Translations under genes and position numbers: made by a program
Notes under the pieces: model-generated
Databases searched by the model: none
The model's input: only the letters and a program-made list of their open reading frames with translations
What the model was told of the DNA's origin: nothing
In this document: piece by piece, positions 10,585 to 21,340 of the stretch
How the letters are laid out: each line of letters opens with the position of its first letter
Numbering within the stretch: the first letter of the stretch is position 1
Source: Apodemus sylvaticus
Taxonomy: Eukaryota > Chordata > Mammalia > Rodentia > Muridae
Direction of reading: 5' to 3'
Assembly: GCF_947179515.1 (NCBI RefSeq)
Contig: NC_067477.1
Coordinates: 130,994,465 to 131,058,464, forward strand
Length of the DNA: 64,000 nt

Positions 10585-12588
10585 TGGAGCAGTATTGAAT
10601 ACCTTCCCAACATCCTTCTGCGGGTCACCTAAGGAGCTTGCTACAGTGCTGTTATAGGGATAGTGGGAATGGTGCAATGTGTGTACCACAACGACTGTTG
10701 GACAGTAAGTACTCAGTGAACCGGACTTCTGGGACTGCTATTCCACTGCTACTGTAAGAAGATCATGTTCAGGCCCCATAGACTCTTGAGCACTCCATCT
10801 CCAGGATATTAGTAAGGCAGGGTCAGAGCTGTCGCTCAAGTCAGATAAGACACTGGGCAACCGAATGCAATGGCGTCTGCTCTGTCCTAACTCCCTGATT
10901 CTGGGAGTTTCTTTCTGACTAGGATCAGAAATGCCTTGAGTCCCTCCCACTCCACCTCAGCACCACCTGGTGGAAACAAAGAATCACACTTTGTCCTGCC
11001 TGGCATTCACTAAAATACATGATTCTTGAATTACGTGTCAGTTGGCGACCTGCCTTCCTCGTTTTGTTCTCTGTTTAATGAAGATATGACTTGATTCTTG
11101 ACCTTTGAGAACAGTAAGGTTGGACATCACCTTACAGCGCTCCTCTTGACCCACGCAAGGGACATGCGACCTCTTGACCTGTGCACGGGACATGTGATTT
11201 CTACTCATCTGCCTTATGACCAAAAACCTCCACAACCACCAATATTGACTTCAGTGTCACAGAGAGATTCTTCACAGCTCCCAAATGCAGTCTCATGCCT
11301 GCCCATACGGTGAAGCCCATAAGCTCGTAATTAAAATGCACTTTGTCACAAGTAGGACAATGATGTTGGCATGAGACTCCAAGGACCCCTAAGCGTCGCC
11401 AGATGTCAGGTAAGAATCTTGAGAAAGGTTTCACTAAGTAGCAGAGAAATTTAAATAAAACTCTCAGTGAAGCATCTCACCCAGTTAGAACTGCTAGTGA
11501 CAAAAAGACACAAAACAGCTTGCTGGGGAATACAGAGATAAGGGAACACTAACCCACTCTAATGGAGGAGTAAGTTCATGCAGTACTCATTACTGTAAAA
11601 TGCTAAAGATAAAAATGCATGCTTTTTAATATAAAGAACCTTGAGAACATTTCGACAGAGGCCACCCTGGTCCGCTGCACCTTCATAAGCAGGTCTCCAT
11701 TAGCTTCACACTGTTCCCTGGTCCAAAGACAACATCTTTAGCTTGTCACATCTGCCCTGCCTTTTTATTCTGTTTCAGGAAAACATTGCTCATCTACAGA
11801 AGTCTATTTATCAGCTAGCCCCAGAGCCCCTCTGGGAAACAGGAAGAACATAAATCACTACAGTCTCTATGGCATCATATTCAAAGCAACAACTTTGGAG
11901 TTAACCAGGACAAACTTGCAAAAGTCACTTCCGGCCTGGGGTAAGTCAGTGTGTGTCTCTTCCTCTGAGACACGGGACAAGGAAAGTTGTGTCATGGCAA
12001 CAGCGTATGTAAACGGTCCAGTACAGAGCCCAGGGGATGCTGAGGGCTCTGGGAGTGGCTCCCTCCCTCCACAGAAGGGTTCAAGAGAAGCCACAGGCTG
12101 CTGACCTCCCCTCTGCCCTTTCAACTCCTCCTCACCCTTCTTTACACTGCTTGTCCATGTAGACAGCGTAGATGTATCCCCATATCTGGCCAAATCTGAA
12201 GGCTGAGAGACTTCAACTGGATACCAAAAGGAAAAGAAAATCATGTTCTTGCTTCAAATATTCCCATTTCTGGGCCAGTGAGATGGATGCACACTTTTGG
12301 CAAATGCCACAGCTGTGGTCAGTCATAAATCCCCCTAAAGCTTCTCTCTTCTGGTTTCTATAACCACCTCCCCACTTGGAGTCACCAAGCAAGACTCATG
12401 AGCCTAGAATCAAGCACCCTATTAGTTCCCCTGAGTCTGTACCCCTTAAGCAGTCCTTTTGTAAAAGATACCTTAGTTTCCTCTGGTGGGTGACCTCTCT
12501 TTCCTACTGGAATTTAACTGACTTAACAACAGTTGACAAAACAGATAATGCACCCATAATAGTCCATGGTACATGTGCCACATAAGCC
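10585..12588. other. Unassigned sequence, with a short duplication and a possible MIR
   Basis: A 28-bp unit beginning CTCTTGACC is tandemly duplicated at 11143-11170 and 11171-11198 with a few mismatches. A diverged antisense MIR may lie at 11890-12010. Open frames at 11867-12244 (minus) and elsewhere have no recognised product. Confidence 0.45.
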
Positions 12589-12589
12589 A

Positions 12590-12745
12590 GATACAGACAC
12601 ACATGTACACGTACACACCAGCATTTATTCAACATAAAATCATGCTCACATAACTATGCACTTATACACATGTCTATACATAGCCATGCATACATACATA
12701 CAAACAAGCATGCATACATACATACATACATATACATGCACACTT
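12590..12745. repeat. CA/CATA-rich tract
   Basis: Alternating ACACATGTACAC and CATACATACATA words. Open frames over it are low-complexity. Confidence 0.85.
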
Positions 12746-13159
12746 GTGAATGTGTTTGGTGTGGGCATGGGTACACATAGAGTCAGCAGAGCTGAAGTGA
12801 TGAGCTCTAGAACCTTGTCTTACAGATAGGGTGGGAACAATGCTCAACATCCACTCCTGATCTTTGAGTGCATGCACACACAGGTGTACACACACATACA
12901 TAACAATAATAGGAAAGCCTCATAATATTGGTCTTAGAAACGATTAGGCCCAAATTCTTAGGCAATAAAGGCAAAGGTAGAAAAGTTGAGCTGCAGAAAA
13001 GTAGAAAGGCCTCTAAAGAGCAAAGGACGTGATCCACGGGGAGAAGCAACCTCCTGAACAGAGGGAGTAGTCCTAAACCGTGCGTCCAGATGGGGCAATA
13101 TCCAAGCTGTATGAGCTCAGTAGAAGCTATGTGAGCTCAGTAGTGAAGAGACAGGTCAC

Positions 13160-13400
13160 TTAAAATTGAGTAAAGGTATTATTTCTCCAAAGAAGACATT
13201 CCAAAGGCAACAGATGCATAAAATTAGGTAACATGGCTGATTACCAGGGAAACACAGATCACAGTGAAAGGCCACCTCACACCTGCTAGAATGCTTCTTA
13301 TGTTTTAAAGAGTAACAAATGTTGAGGTATTGTGTGCTCTGTTGGTGGGAGTGTACACTGCTGTAGCCACTGTGGAAACAGTATGGATGTCCTTAAGAAA
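13160..13400 (+). mobile_element. Old L1 ORF2 3' fragment
   Basis: GGCCACCTCACACCTGCTAGAATG, then TGTTGGTGGGAGTGTACACT, then CCACTGTGGAAACAGTATGG follow the order of the C-terminal ORF2 coding region. The copy is diverged and broken. Confidence 0.8.
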
Positions 13401-13500
13401 ATAAAATAAACATGCCTGCCTTGGGGTAGGGAAAACACAGGAGGAATCAGTAGGAGGGAGAAGAGGAAGTAGGAAGTATAAATTATGTAAATGCAATACA

Positions 13501-13503
<3 letters not shown>

Positions 13504-13536
<33 letters not shown>

Positions 13537-13580
13537 GAGAGAGGGAGGGAGAGAGAGAAAGAGAGAGAGAGAGAGAGCGA
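13504..13580. repeat. (AG)n purine tract
   Basis: An AG repeat with GGGAGGGA interruptions. The minus-strand serine-leucine open frames (13298-13722) are products of it. Confidence 0.95.
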
Positions 13581-13616
13581 GAACCCAAATACCACTTCCA
13601 AGTAAATGTAGCCCCC

Positions 13617-13758
13617 TTTTTTTAGATAGGGTTTCTCTGTGGAACCTCAGCTCTCCTGGAATTCTATCTGTAGACCAGGCTGGCCTCAGACTCACAGAGA
13701 TCTGCCTGCCTCTGCCTCCCAAGTGCTGGGATTAAAGTCATGTGCCACCATTCCTGGG
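13617..13758 (-). repeat. B1 SINE, antisense
   Basis: AGATAGGGTTTCTCTGTGGA at the T-rich side, AGACCAGGCTGGCCTCAGAC in the middle, then CTCCCAAGTGCTGGGATTAA is a full B1 in reverse. Confidence 0.96.
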
Positions 13759-14185
13759 TAAAACCCCACTTTTTAAGTCAAGCTCTCAAAAGCATATCTG
13801 CACTCTCATATTTATTATACATCATTTACTATTTTAAACAAGTTTATAGCTTATCCCAAGGTTTACACCCTACAAAATCAGTTCTTGATTGGTCATCATT
13901 TTAAAGCCAGGACACATTTGGTGTATCCAGAAATATTTCTTGTCAACATAAGCCATAAACAAATTTATTTCAACAAATTTATCTCACTAAGGCAGCTGTC
14001 ATTTAACAAATGTTACTGGAGAGCACGGATACAGACAATAGAATAAATAAACCTGAATTAAAAAAAAAACTCAAAGACCTGAAAGCAATCACAAACACTT
14101 GTAGAAAAAAAAGTTTAGAGAAATATCACGATGACTTCAAGTGAGTGACTTCTTGAGAGAGGCTCAAGATCCCTGACTTTGGGGG
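13759..14185. other. AT-rich unassigned sequence
   Basis: No gene or clear transposon was recognised. Two short A-runs lie at about 14060 and 14106. Confidence 0.5.
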
Positions 14186-14228
14186 CTGGGGGCTGCAAAG
14201 ATGGTTCATTGGTTAGGAGCACTTGCAC

Positions 14229-14314
<86 letters not shown>

Positions 14315-14331
14315 AGAGAGAGAGAGAGAGA
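14186..14331 (+). repeat. Truncated B2 head followed by (TG)n then (AG)n
   Basis: GCTGCAAAGATGGTTCATTG at 14193-14212, in the text GGGCTGGGGGCTGC..., is a B2 5' end that stops at about 14232. There it passes into about 20 TG and then about 28 AG dinucleotides. The rest of the SINE is absent, which suggests that slippage or deletion removed its body. Confidence 0.8.
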
Positions 14332-14479
14332 CTCATCTACCATAAAGGAACAGATTAGACTCAAAATTAAATTTTCCTGTTCACCAAATTCCACTTTAAA
14401 AAAAAAAAAAAGACAAATTATTGACTGGAAGTAGCTACTTATAGCACACATATGTGACCAAAAAAAGTCTATGACCAGC

Positions 14480-14800
14480 ATATGCAAATAACTTAAACAA
14501 ACCATCAATGAAAAGATAAGGGTTTAAAATGTACAAAATATGTGTAGACACTTGTAAGTAATTACACCACAATGGCCAATGAGTACATTCAATATCATGA
14601 GACAAAAGGGAAATAAAAATTAAACCACAATAAAACATTGCTTTATTCCCACTAGACTGATGAAAATTAAAATGACTAGCCAAATGTTGATTAAGATATG
14701 TTTTACCACAGCTCTCCAACACCAGCAGCCAGCGTGTAAGCGGCATAGCTGTACTGGGTGACTATGAGCTGACAATTGTTCAGTTTCACAGAAACTATAC
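14480..14800 (+). mobile_element. Ancient L1 ORF2 3' fragment
   Basis: ATGGCCAATGAGTACATTCA, then GAAATAAAAATTAAACCACA, then ATTCCCACTAGACTGATGAA keep the order of ORF2 C-terminal sequence. Heavily diverged, probably older than the rodent-specific L1s. Confidence 0.65.
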
Positions 14801-16065
14801 ATTAGTCACAACGAACGTTTTGCCACTAATCTACAACAACTGTGCAGTCCTGTGTCATCTCAGCAACAACTTACCTCTATTTTCCTCTGCAGGCCACTCC
14901 ATAACAAAATGGCAGTTAGGACCAACAGTCTTCCAGCTTTGTTTTCAATGACTCTGTCTTAAAGGTCTGTGTAAAATCTTACTATTTGGTCTGGAAAGAC
15001 AAAGAGCACCGTTTACACAACCCATTCTTGGTATTTTACAAATAAATTTATTTTACAAATAAATAAACCAAGACCAAAAAGATGGAAACGTTTGACTACA
15101 GTTCCTCATCCTGTGAAGAGCAGAGTCCAGCTCTACTAACCCTCATCCCAGGGTTTCTCCCTACCCTTTACCTCACAGCCTCCCTGGTCAGAATTAGAAA
15201 GTGATCCGCAGAGGAGCCAGAACATGTGTACTCCTGATATTTGCAGTTTATCCTTCATCCAGATCTCTGTCATGGCAATGGCTTGATGTGTTTCAGAGGA
15301 GAGAAATTCTAAAGCTGAAGAAAGGAAGGAAGCACAGCAAGCTTCCTGCTGGCTCCTCTGAGAGACGCCTGATCCGGGAGGCAGGCGCTGAGTGGGCTAG
15401 CTAAGCAGGCCAAGCTGTCCCAGGCAGACACCATGAGAAGGAAGCAGGCGCCGTTAGCTTCCTGATGGAGTCTAGCCGGCCCTCTCGCCAGTGCTCCTGG
15501 TGTTCCTTAACCTGTAGGCCTCGAAGCTGGCCAGAGCTGATCTGGTTGTCGTGAAGTCCCCCGTGGGCCTCTGCTCTGTTGTCACCTTTTCTATCTTGCC
15601 TCTGTGCAGCCACTGCCAAAACTGGTGGCAGGGGAGACGTTTAGAATAGAGTCTTCGCTCTCATAAATTAGACATTCGACCCTGTCGGATGGTTGACATG
15701 AAGATGTGAATCCCAGGAGTCAGGAAAGCGCCCCTCTGGTGGAGCCAGAAGTCATAGGAAAAGAGCCGGGAGCAGCTCGAAGACGACTGAGTGAAACCTC
15801 TGTGACTTTCATATCACGCACCCCGATCCCTCATCTCCCCATTTCTTGGTATTAACCCCCTGCCACTGCGACCTCCCCAGAAAGAAAACAAAACTAGAAA
15901 GTGAAAACAAAAACATCCTGTCATGAAAGCTGTGCTGTGTCACAGTGTGTCACAAAATACACCATTTTGTCTACACGTCTGTCCTTGCGAATGTTCATTG
16001 CAGTGAGTCATTGGTCTGGTTCGAGACCTCTGGCTTCTGCTCCGTCACCAATACTGGATCCTCAA
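14801..16065. other. Unassigned sequence
   Basis: No gene, RNA gene or clear repeat was recognised. An AAATAAATTTATTTTACAAATAAATAA-like AT tract lies near 15038-15065. Short open frames at 15201-15404 and 15401-15619 show no domain. Confidence 0.45.
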
Positions 16066-16066
16066 A

Positions 16067-16171
16067 ATGGCTCCTCTTGGAGATATTGCAGATTTGGATC
16101 TGCAGGACCTGCCCCTTCACACACTCCAGCAGTTCATGGATGGGGTAGATGCTAACATCTACCCCATTTAA
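16067..16171 (+). other. Short open frame of 34 codons ending in a hairpin; coding status unknown
   Basis: ATG lies in the context AAAATGG (A at -3, G at +4), and the frame runs to TAA at 16169. It reads MAPLGDIADLDLQDLPLHTL and continues to VDANIYPI, which is acidic and leucine-rich. I do not recognise it. A chance frame or a fragment of an old element is more likely than a gene. Confidence 0.2.
16140..16167. repeat. Perfect 12-bp inverted repeat with 4-nt loop
   Basis: ATGGGGTAGATG at 16140-16151 pairs exactly with CATCTACCCCAT at 16156-16167 around the loop CTAA. Confidence 0.95.
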
Positions 16172-17760
16172 GATGGGCCAACTTAAAGCCCTGGATCTGG
16201 GTCTGAGTGGTCACTGAGTTGGTCAGCCCACCAGCTCTCCTGCACCCACAGCACCAGGGCCCACTCTCCACACTGCCCTGGCTAACTCACCCAACGCTGC
16301 AGCTGGCAATGGGGGGGGGGGGGGGAGTTCAGCTCTCCCTCTCCTATGCCCTCAGGCCTGCTCACCCACCCCCACATCACCAAGGCCAGCTCTACTGTGA
16401 TACCTAGATGAGGTGTGGGACTGCTCTCCCAAGTACTGCAACCAGGGAAGGGTGGGGTCAGCTCTACACAGCCCTTGGATGTCAACATGGTCCCAGGCAG
16501 CAGCCTGGTGAGTTGGGCCCTGCAGAGCGGAGGATCCTTCTTTATTGTTAATGGAAGCAAGGCCTATAGTAAGAACCCAAACTCCACGTGACTACCACCC
16601 CTTGGAAGAGAGCGTTTGAAATTAAATCAAGGAGAATTAAAGATAATGGCTCCCCTAGCAGGCAAGAAAGAGGCAAGCAAAGGAGGAGAGAGTAAAAAGA
16701 GAAAGGTCATGTCCCTAGCCCAAGACCAAACAGTGACTTCAGATGCACATAACAGCTTAACTCCCATGCAGGTAAGGAAGCTACAGGATGCTCTCCAGGA
16801 AAGACAATTAATCACTGGCCCGGGTTTGCCCCGCCAGCTTCCACAGACCCCTTTGTCTTGAAGAGAAAAGCACTAGCTATGTTGATAATAAGGCCAACAG
16901 TTGTGTATTTGCATAGCTGCATCCCCTCCCCAGACTCTAAAGCCTTGCATGCATATTATCTAAAGCTCCTTAGAACAGTGACAACGCTCTCCCCACCCCC
17001 CACCCCCAGGATGCGGTGTAAAGATAGGAAAGTGCTATAAGCTGTTTTAAGGCAATTCAGCCTTATCTACACCATCCTCCCTCCATCCCTGATTAACAAA
17101 TTTCCATTTTGATTCTGTTTTGGAAAAGAACAATTATATCCCTCTCCTCTGGCCAAACCCTTGTCCCCTTTCTGTGGTTCTACTACAAATGTTAGCTTCT
17201 CTCCCCAAGTTTCAAAGACAGCCCAGAACTCACTTCTCTTTCCCACACGCTCTCTGATGTTCTTCTCATTTTCTTTCTTTCTCTCTCATTTTCATTTGCG
17301 GACACATACATTGACTTGCCCTAGGCTCCACATCAAGTCTTCACTGAAATAGAAACAAGCCATCTTCACTGTACCGGTGCCTAGCTGCAGCAAACTAACA
17401 TTAGAAAGCCATGATCTTTTCAACTTATGTAAACTGAGATTATAGGCATCCATGTATGAAGAGGAAATTGAGCTTTAAAGAGTGGGTCCCTCATTATAAG
17501 GACATACCTACAGAATTTCAGAAAAGCCCATGTGTTAGAGAGAAAAGTCTGAGCCTGAGCCCTGCCATTCTCTAGTCCAGGAGACAGGAAGTTGAGTGCA
17601 GCACTAAGTGCCAAGAAGCTGTGACTTTGAATAAGACCTTCTCTAGACAGTGATTGTGAGCCCAGGATCTCATGTGTTCAGGGAATGCCGAATGTCAACC
17701 AGAAGTCTTAGGGGCCCAAAGAAGACATTCTATAGAGCCTGAAGAAAGAACAGATGATCT
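16172..17760. other. Unassigned sequence with a poly(G) run
   Basis: A run of 15 G lies at 16311-16325. The C/T-rich sequence at 16200-16510 has loosely repeated words (CAGCTCTCC, CAGCTCTAC) and may be an old retroelement portion. Open frames at 16282-16560 and 16616-16861 have no recognised product. Confidence 0.4.
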
Positions 17761-17784
17761 AATTTATTTTATTATTTAATATTA

Positions 17785-17805
17785 TTGAGTATTATTAATA
17801 CTCAA
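17785..17805. repeat. Perfect 9-bp inverted repeat, 3-nt spacer
   Basis: TTGAGTATT and AATACTCAA flank ATT within an AT-rich stretch (17761-17810). Confidence 0.9.
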
Positions 17806-17810
17806 AACAA

Positions 17811-18915
17811 GATTTGTAGACTATCTCTGCTTCATAAGGGGAAGTGTCTCAGCTGTCTCTGAAAGCCTAATTTTATCACCCACAGAAGATTCTAATTATC
17901 CAGTGAATGAAAAAGACAGATGTAAGGAGATGGAGATGACGTCAGAAAGAAGTAGCTGGACACCCCATAATAAGTATGGTGATTCTGGACCCAGCATTGA
18001 ATTTTCTGTCTACATTAAGGGAGTTCAAAATGATAATAGCAGATTCTCCTTATCTCTTGTGGCTTCACATGTTACATTTTAAGTGAAATTGTATGAAATT
18101 AAGTGAAAATGTATGAAATTATTCAATTTATTGTTATACCAAATATAACCAACAGAGGTCCTGAAGATCCTAACTGAACTCCAAAGGACCTGATTCTCAG
18201 GGGCATTTAAATAATTGATCCTATATATTCTGATCCCCAAGATATGATTGTTACAAAATTTACTCAAAATTACAGAAAGTCTGAACACTACCACCCACAA
18301 AGAGAGGGATGCAATAACCACAACAAAAAAGGTTCATATCACACCATCAATTTCTACTTTGAGGGGATGGGGAGCTGTGAGACATGTAACCCTCATTCCT
18401 GGTTTCAATATGTCCGTCCCAACAGCACAACTGAGAAAAATAACAATAATAAGGGCAAGTGTCCCTAAGAGCTGCCCTAGAACCTGAAGTCAGTAGGTCG
18501 TGATGGTTCACACCAGGCAAAGGAGAGAGTAGAAAATCTCCTCAGTGTCTAGCATGTGTCCACCGCTGAACAGACACTGGACACATATCCCATCTTTGGT
18601 ATCCATGGCGATGGTCCTCCATAAGTAGAACAGTGCTGTTTCAACAAAAAGGAAAACTAGAGCAGAGATGGCTAAGAGGCATCAGAGCGATAACTCAGAC
18701 TCTATTCCATAAGATCCTGCCTCCTTTCTTCTGCCAAATTGAAAAGACACTAACAAAATTGTAAGAACACTACCAAAGTACCAGGATCTTCACCCTGGTG
18801 TTTCCTGTTCCAGGTATAGAGAGAGACTATAGAATTGGCAGAACTGTTTAGATAAGAGACTCCAGCAGTTGGCTACTCAGTCTTCACTCTTTCATTTTAG
18901 TTTCCTTAAAAAATT
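17811..18915. other. Unassigned AT-rich sequence
   Basis: A nearly repeated phrase AAGTGAAAATGTATGAAATT occurs near 18080-18120. No gene or clear transposon was recognised. Confidence 0.45.
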
Positions 18916-18918
18916 TCT

Positions 18919-19057
18919 AGCCAGGTAGTGGTGCACACCTTTAATCCCAGGATTCAGGAGGCAGAGGCAGGTGGAGCTCTGTGAGTTCGAGGCCAGCCTG
19001 GTCTACAGAGTGACTCCAGGACAGCCAGGGATACACAAAAACACCTGTCCTGAAAAA
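18919..19057 (+). repeat. B1 SINE
   Basis: AGCCAGGTAGTGGTGCACAC, TTTAATCCCAGGATTCAGGA and GAGGCCAGCCTGGTCTACAG occur in order and end in an A-rich tail. This is nearly full length. Confidence 0.96.
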
Positions 19058-19370
19058 ATTCCAATTTCTGTTTAACTCTATTATCCCCCCCCCCTCCCCG
19101 ATACAGAGATTAGTACATTGCTTACTCTGGGTACAGATTCTGGTTAGATTCTGAGCAGATTGAGGGGTGGCATTTTCCCAGTGATACGTACTAACCACAC
19201 AGTGCATGTGTGACCTAAATCATCCACACAAATTATATGTAATCATTTCTCAAATATTTAGTACTTGAGAAAGTCACCTCGTCTTCGCTCCTCCTCCCTT
19301 CCCTGACTTGCTCTTTCTCTTCCCTTGTAAATTTCTTGCAAGATATTGAGAGCGCATATCTTCTTTTAAA
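19058..19370. other. Unassigned sequence
   Basis: It holds a short poly(C) run near 19086-19098. No other feature was recognised. Confidence 0.5.
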
Positions 19371-19371
19371 A

Positions 19372-19541
19372 AATTTTTATTTATTTAATGTTTGATTGCT
19401 CTGCTCCATATACATCCCCAGAAGAGGACATTGGATCCCCTTCAGACGGTTGTGAGCCACCATGTGGGTGCTGGGAATTGAACTCAGGACCTCTGGAAGA
19501 GCAGCCAGTGCTCTTAACTGCTGAGCCATCTCTCTGGCCTG
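19372..19541 (-). repeat. B2 SINE, antisense
   Basis: CCAGAAGAGGACATTGGATC, GTTGTGAGCCACCATGTGGG, GAATTGAACTCAGGACCTCT and GAGCCATCTCTCTGGCC occur in order. This is a full B2 in reverse. Confidence 0.96.
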
Positions 19542-19779
19542 CCTTCCCAGTTCTTACGTGGAGCTATTGTAGCTTGATCTTCAATTCTGTAAAATTAAAT
19601 TAAGATAAGGAAGGAGAGACAAGAGGAAGATGGGGAGAAATGGAGGGTCAGGAAACATAAACACATGGGGGCTAGGGAATATGAACTTGTTTTTCAATTA
19701 AAGCTGGAAGCTGATAGAAAACCTTTGGCAAGCTCGTGGTCCTAAGACAGTGATTTGGCTGCACAGCAAAAATGCTTCT

Positions 19780-20249
19780 AAGTGAATGGATGGAAAGAAT
19801 AGGTCTATCTCCCCATGGTGTGGGTTAAGTGAATGAATGGATAGAGTAGGTCTATCTCCCCATGGTGTGGGTTAAGTGAATGAATGGATAGAGTAGTTCA
19901 ATCTCCCCATGGTGTGGGTCAAGTGACTGGATGGATAGAGTAGGTCTATCTCCCCATGGTGTGGGTTAAGTGAATGTATGGATAGAGTAGGTCTATCTCC
20001 CCATGGTGTGGGTTAAGTGAATGTATGGATAGAGTAGTTCAATCTCTGCATGGTGTGGGTCAAGTAAATGGATGGATAGAGTAGGTCTATCTCCCCTTGG
20101 TGTGGGTCAAGTAAATGGATGGATAGAGTAGTTCAATCTCTGCATGGTGTGGGTCAAGTAAATGGATGGATAGAGTAGGTCTATCTCCCCTTGGTGTAGG
20201 TCAAGTGACTGGATGGATAGAGTAGGTCTGTCTCCCCTTGGTGTGGGTT
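19780..20249 (+). repeat. 47-bp minisatellite, 10 equal-length units
   Basis: Units begin with AAGTGAATGGATGG or a close variant at 19780, 19827, 19874, 19921, 19968, 20015, 20062, 20109, 20156 and 20203. Every step is exactly 47 bp. Two sub-types alternate: one with AGGTCTATC (units 1, 2, 4, 5, 7, 9; unit 10 reads AGGTCTGTC) and one with AGTTCAATC (units 3, 6, 8). Confidence 0.98.
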
Positions 20250-20658
20250 AGAGTGTATGATGCACTTCATCCCCTGCTTATAGATGCAGAGTGCCCAAAA
20301 CAAGCATAGGTAGGAGCCAGTGGTGGGAAGGAAAAGAGCTTGGCAGAAGGAAGGGGGGCTCAGGAGTTACAGATCCTCCTGACCCTCTGGGCCCTCTGGG
20401 CCTGAAGGCTTCGCAATCTCCCGGAGAACAAGAGCTATCCACAGCCAAGTCATGAGAGCATGGGGTGCCAGAAGTTGACAGTCATCCAGCAGACACTGTT
20501 CACAGCAGTGGCACTGTGGAGAATTTTTGAGATGATTAGTGGATGGACAGAGAGTGAAAGCAAAAAGAAATGAAGCAAAGGAATAGATTATGAGAAAGCA
20601 GCCCTCCTTTATGAGCCCAGATGAGGGACCCTGAAAAACATTTAAAACCTGAGTTTCA
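20250..20658. other. Unassigned sequence
   Basis: Contains a GGGCCCTCTGGGCC-like short repeat near 20386-20404. The antisense open frame 20367-20774 overlaps the next SINE; its residues WELNLSPLEEQ are the usual antisense B2 reading, so it is not a gene. Confidence 0.5.
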
Positions 20659-20659
20659 A

Positions 20660-20790
20660 GGCTGGAGAGATGGCCTAAGGTTAAGTGAGCTCCCTGTTCT
20701 TCCAGAGGACTCAGGTTCAGTTCCCAGATATGGATCAGACAGCCCTCAGCCACCTGACACTCCAACTCCGACACTTCAATGTGCCCTTAA
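20660..20790 (+). repeat. B2 SINE, diverged
   Basis: GGCTGGAGAGATGGCC and CCAGAGGACTCAGGTTCAGT mark the tRNA-derived head and B box. Confidence 0.88.
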
Positions 20791-20889
20791 AACTGAATTT
20801 CCTACTATTAATTTTTGATGATGGTGTGTCTGAATCTGATTTTATGTTCAATTTCGTGTTAGTTTCTTTACTTTAGAAATGAAAGTCTC

Positions 20890-21032
20890 CTCTCCATCCC
20901 TTCTCCAATCACCTCTCTCCTTTTTCTCTGTCCTTATATTCCCTTCCCATGCTAGATCAATCCTTTCCAGGATCAGGACCCTCTCCATAAACAAAGAATA
21001 TAGAAAATAAAAATATTTAAAAAAAAAGAAGA
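20890..21032 (+). mobile_element. Short L1 insertion with 5' inversion and 15-bp target-site duplication
   Basis: AGAAATGAAAGTCTC occurs at 20875-20889 and again at 21033-21047. Between them, about 20890-20985 is L1 3' UTR in reverse (TCTCCAATCACCTCTCTCCT ... CCAGGATCAGGACCCTCTCC). About 20986-21032 is the forward L1 end (ATAAACAAAGAATATAGAAA) with its A-tail. Roughly 75 bp of L1 appears to be missing at the junction. Confidence 0.9.
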
Positions 21033-21173
21033 AGAAATGAAAGTCTCATATAGCCAGAAATTCTTGAGTCCTAGTTAGGCTAAAATATCTGACTACACCC
21101 AAAGAATGTCCCTATGCACCTGATAAGAATGGTTTAAATATCATTTCCAAAACTCACATTGAAAGGTAATCCT

Positions 21174-21260
21174 ATGCCAGGCAGTGGGGGCCTTCAATCC
21201 CAGCACTTGAGAGGCAGAGGCAGATGGATTTCTGAGTTTGAGGCCAGCCTGGTCTACATA
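21174..21260 (+). repeat. Partial B1 SINE
   Basis: GGCAGTGGGGGCCTTCAATC, AGGCAGAGGCAGATGGATTT and GAGGCCAGCCTGGTCTACAT, then an abrupt change into AT, CA and AG repeats. The 3' half is missing. Confidence 0.92.
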
Positions 21261-21296
21261 TGCATATATATATATATGCATTATACACACACATAT

Positions 21297-21334
<38 letters not shown>
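21261..21334. repeat. Compound TA/CA/AG microsatellite
   Basis: CATATATATATATG, then ACACACACAT, then about 17 AG units. It gives low-complexity open frames on both strands. Confidence 0.95.
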
Positions 21335-21337
<3 letters not shown>

Positions 21338-21340
21338 CAT

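Noticed and set aside
13298..13722. Serine/leucine-rich antisense open frames
   Set aside because: They are translations of an AG microsatellite next to a B1.
19780..20249. A CRISPR-like array, because of regular direct repeats
   Set aside because: The units are contiguous with no spacers, and the host is a mammal. It is a minisatellite.
20367..20774. 135-codon antisense open frame
   Set aside because: It overlaps a B2, and the residues WELNLSPLEEQ are the usual translation of an antisense B2.
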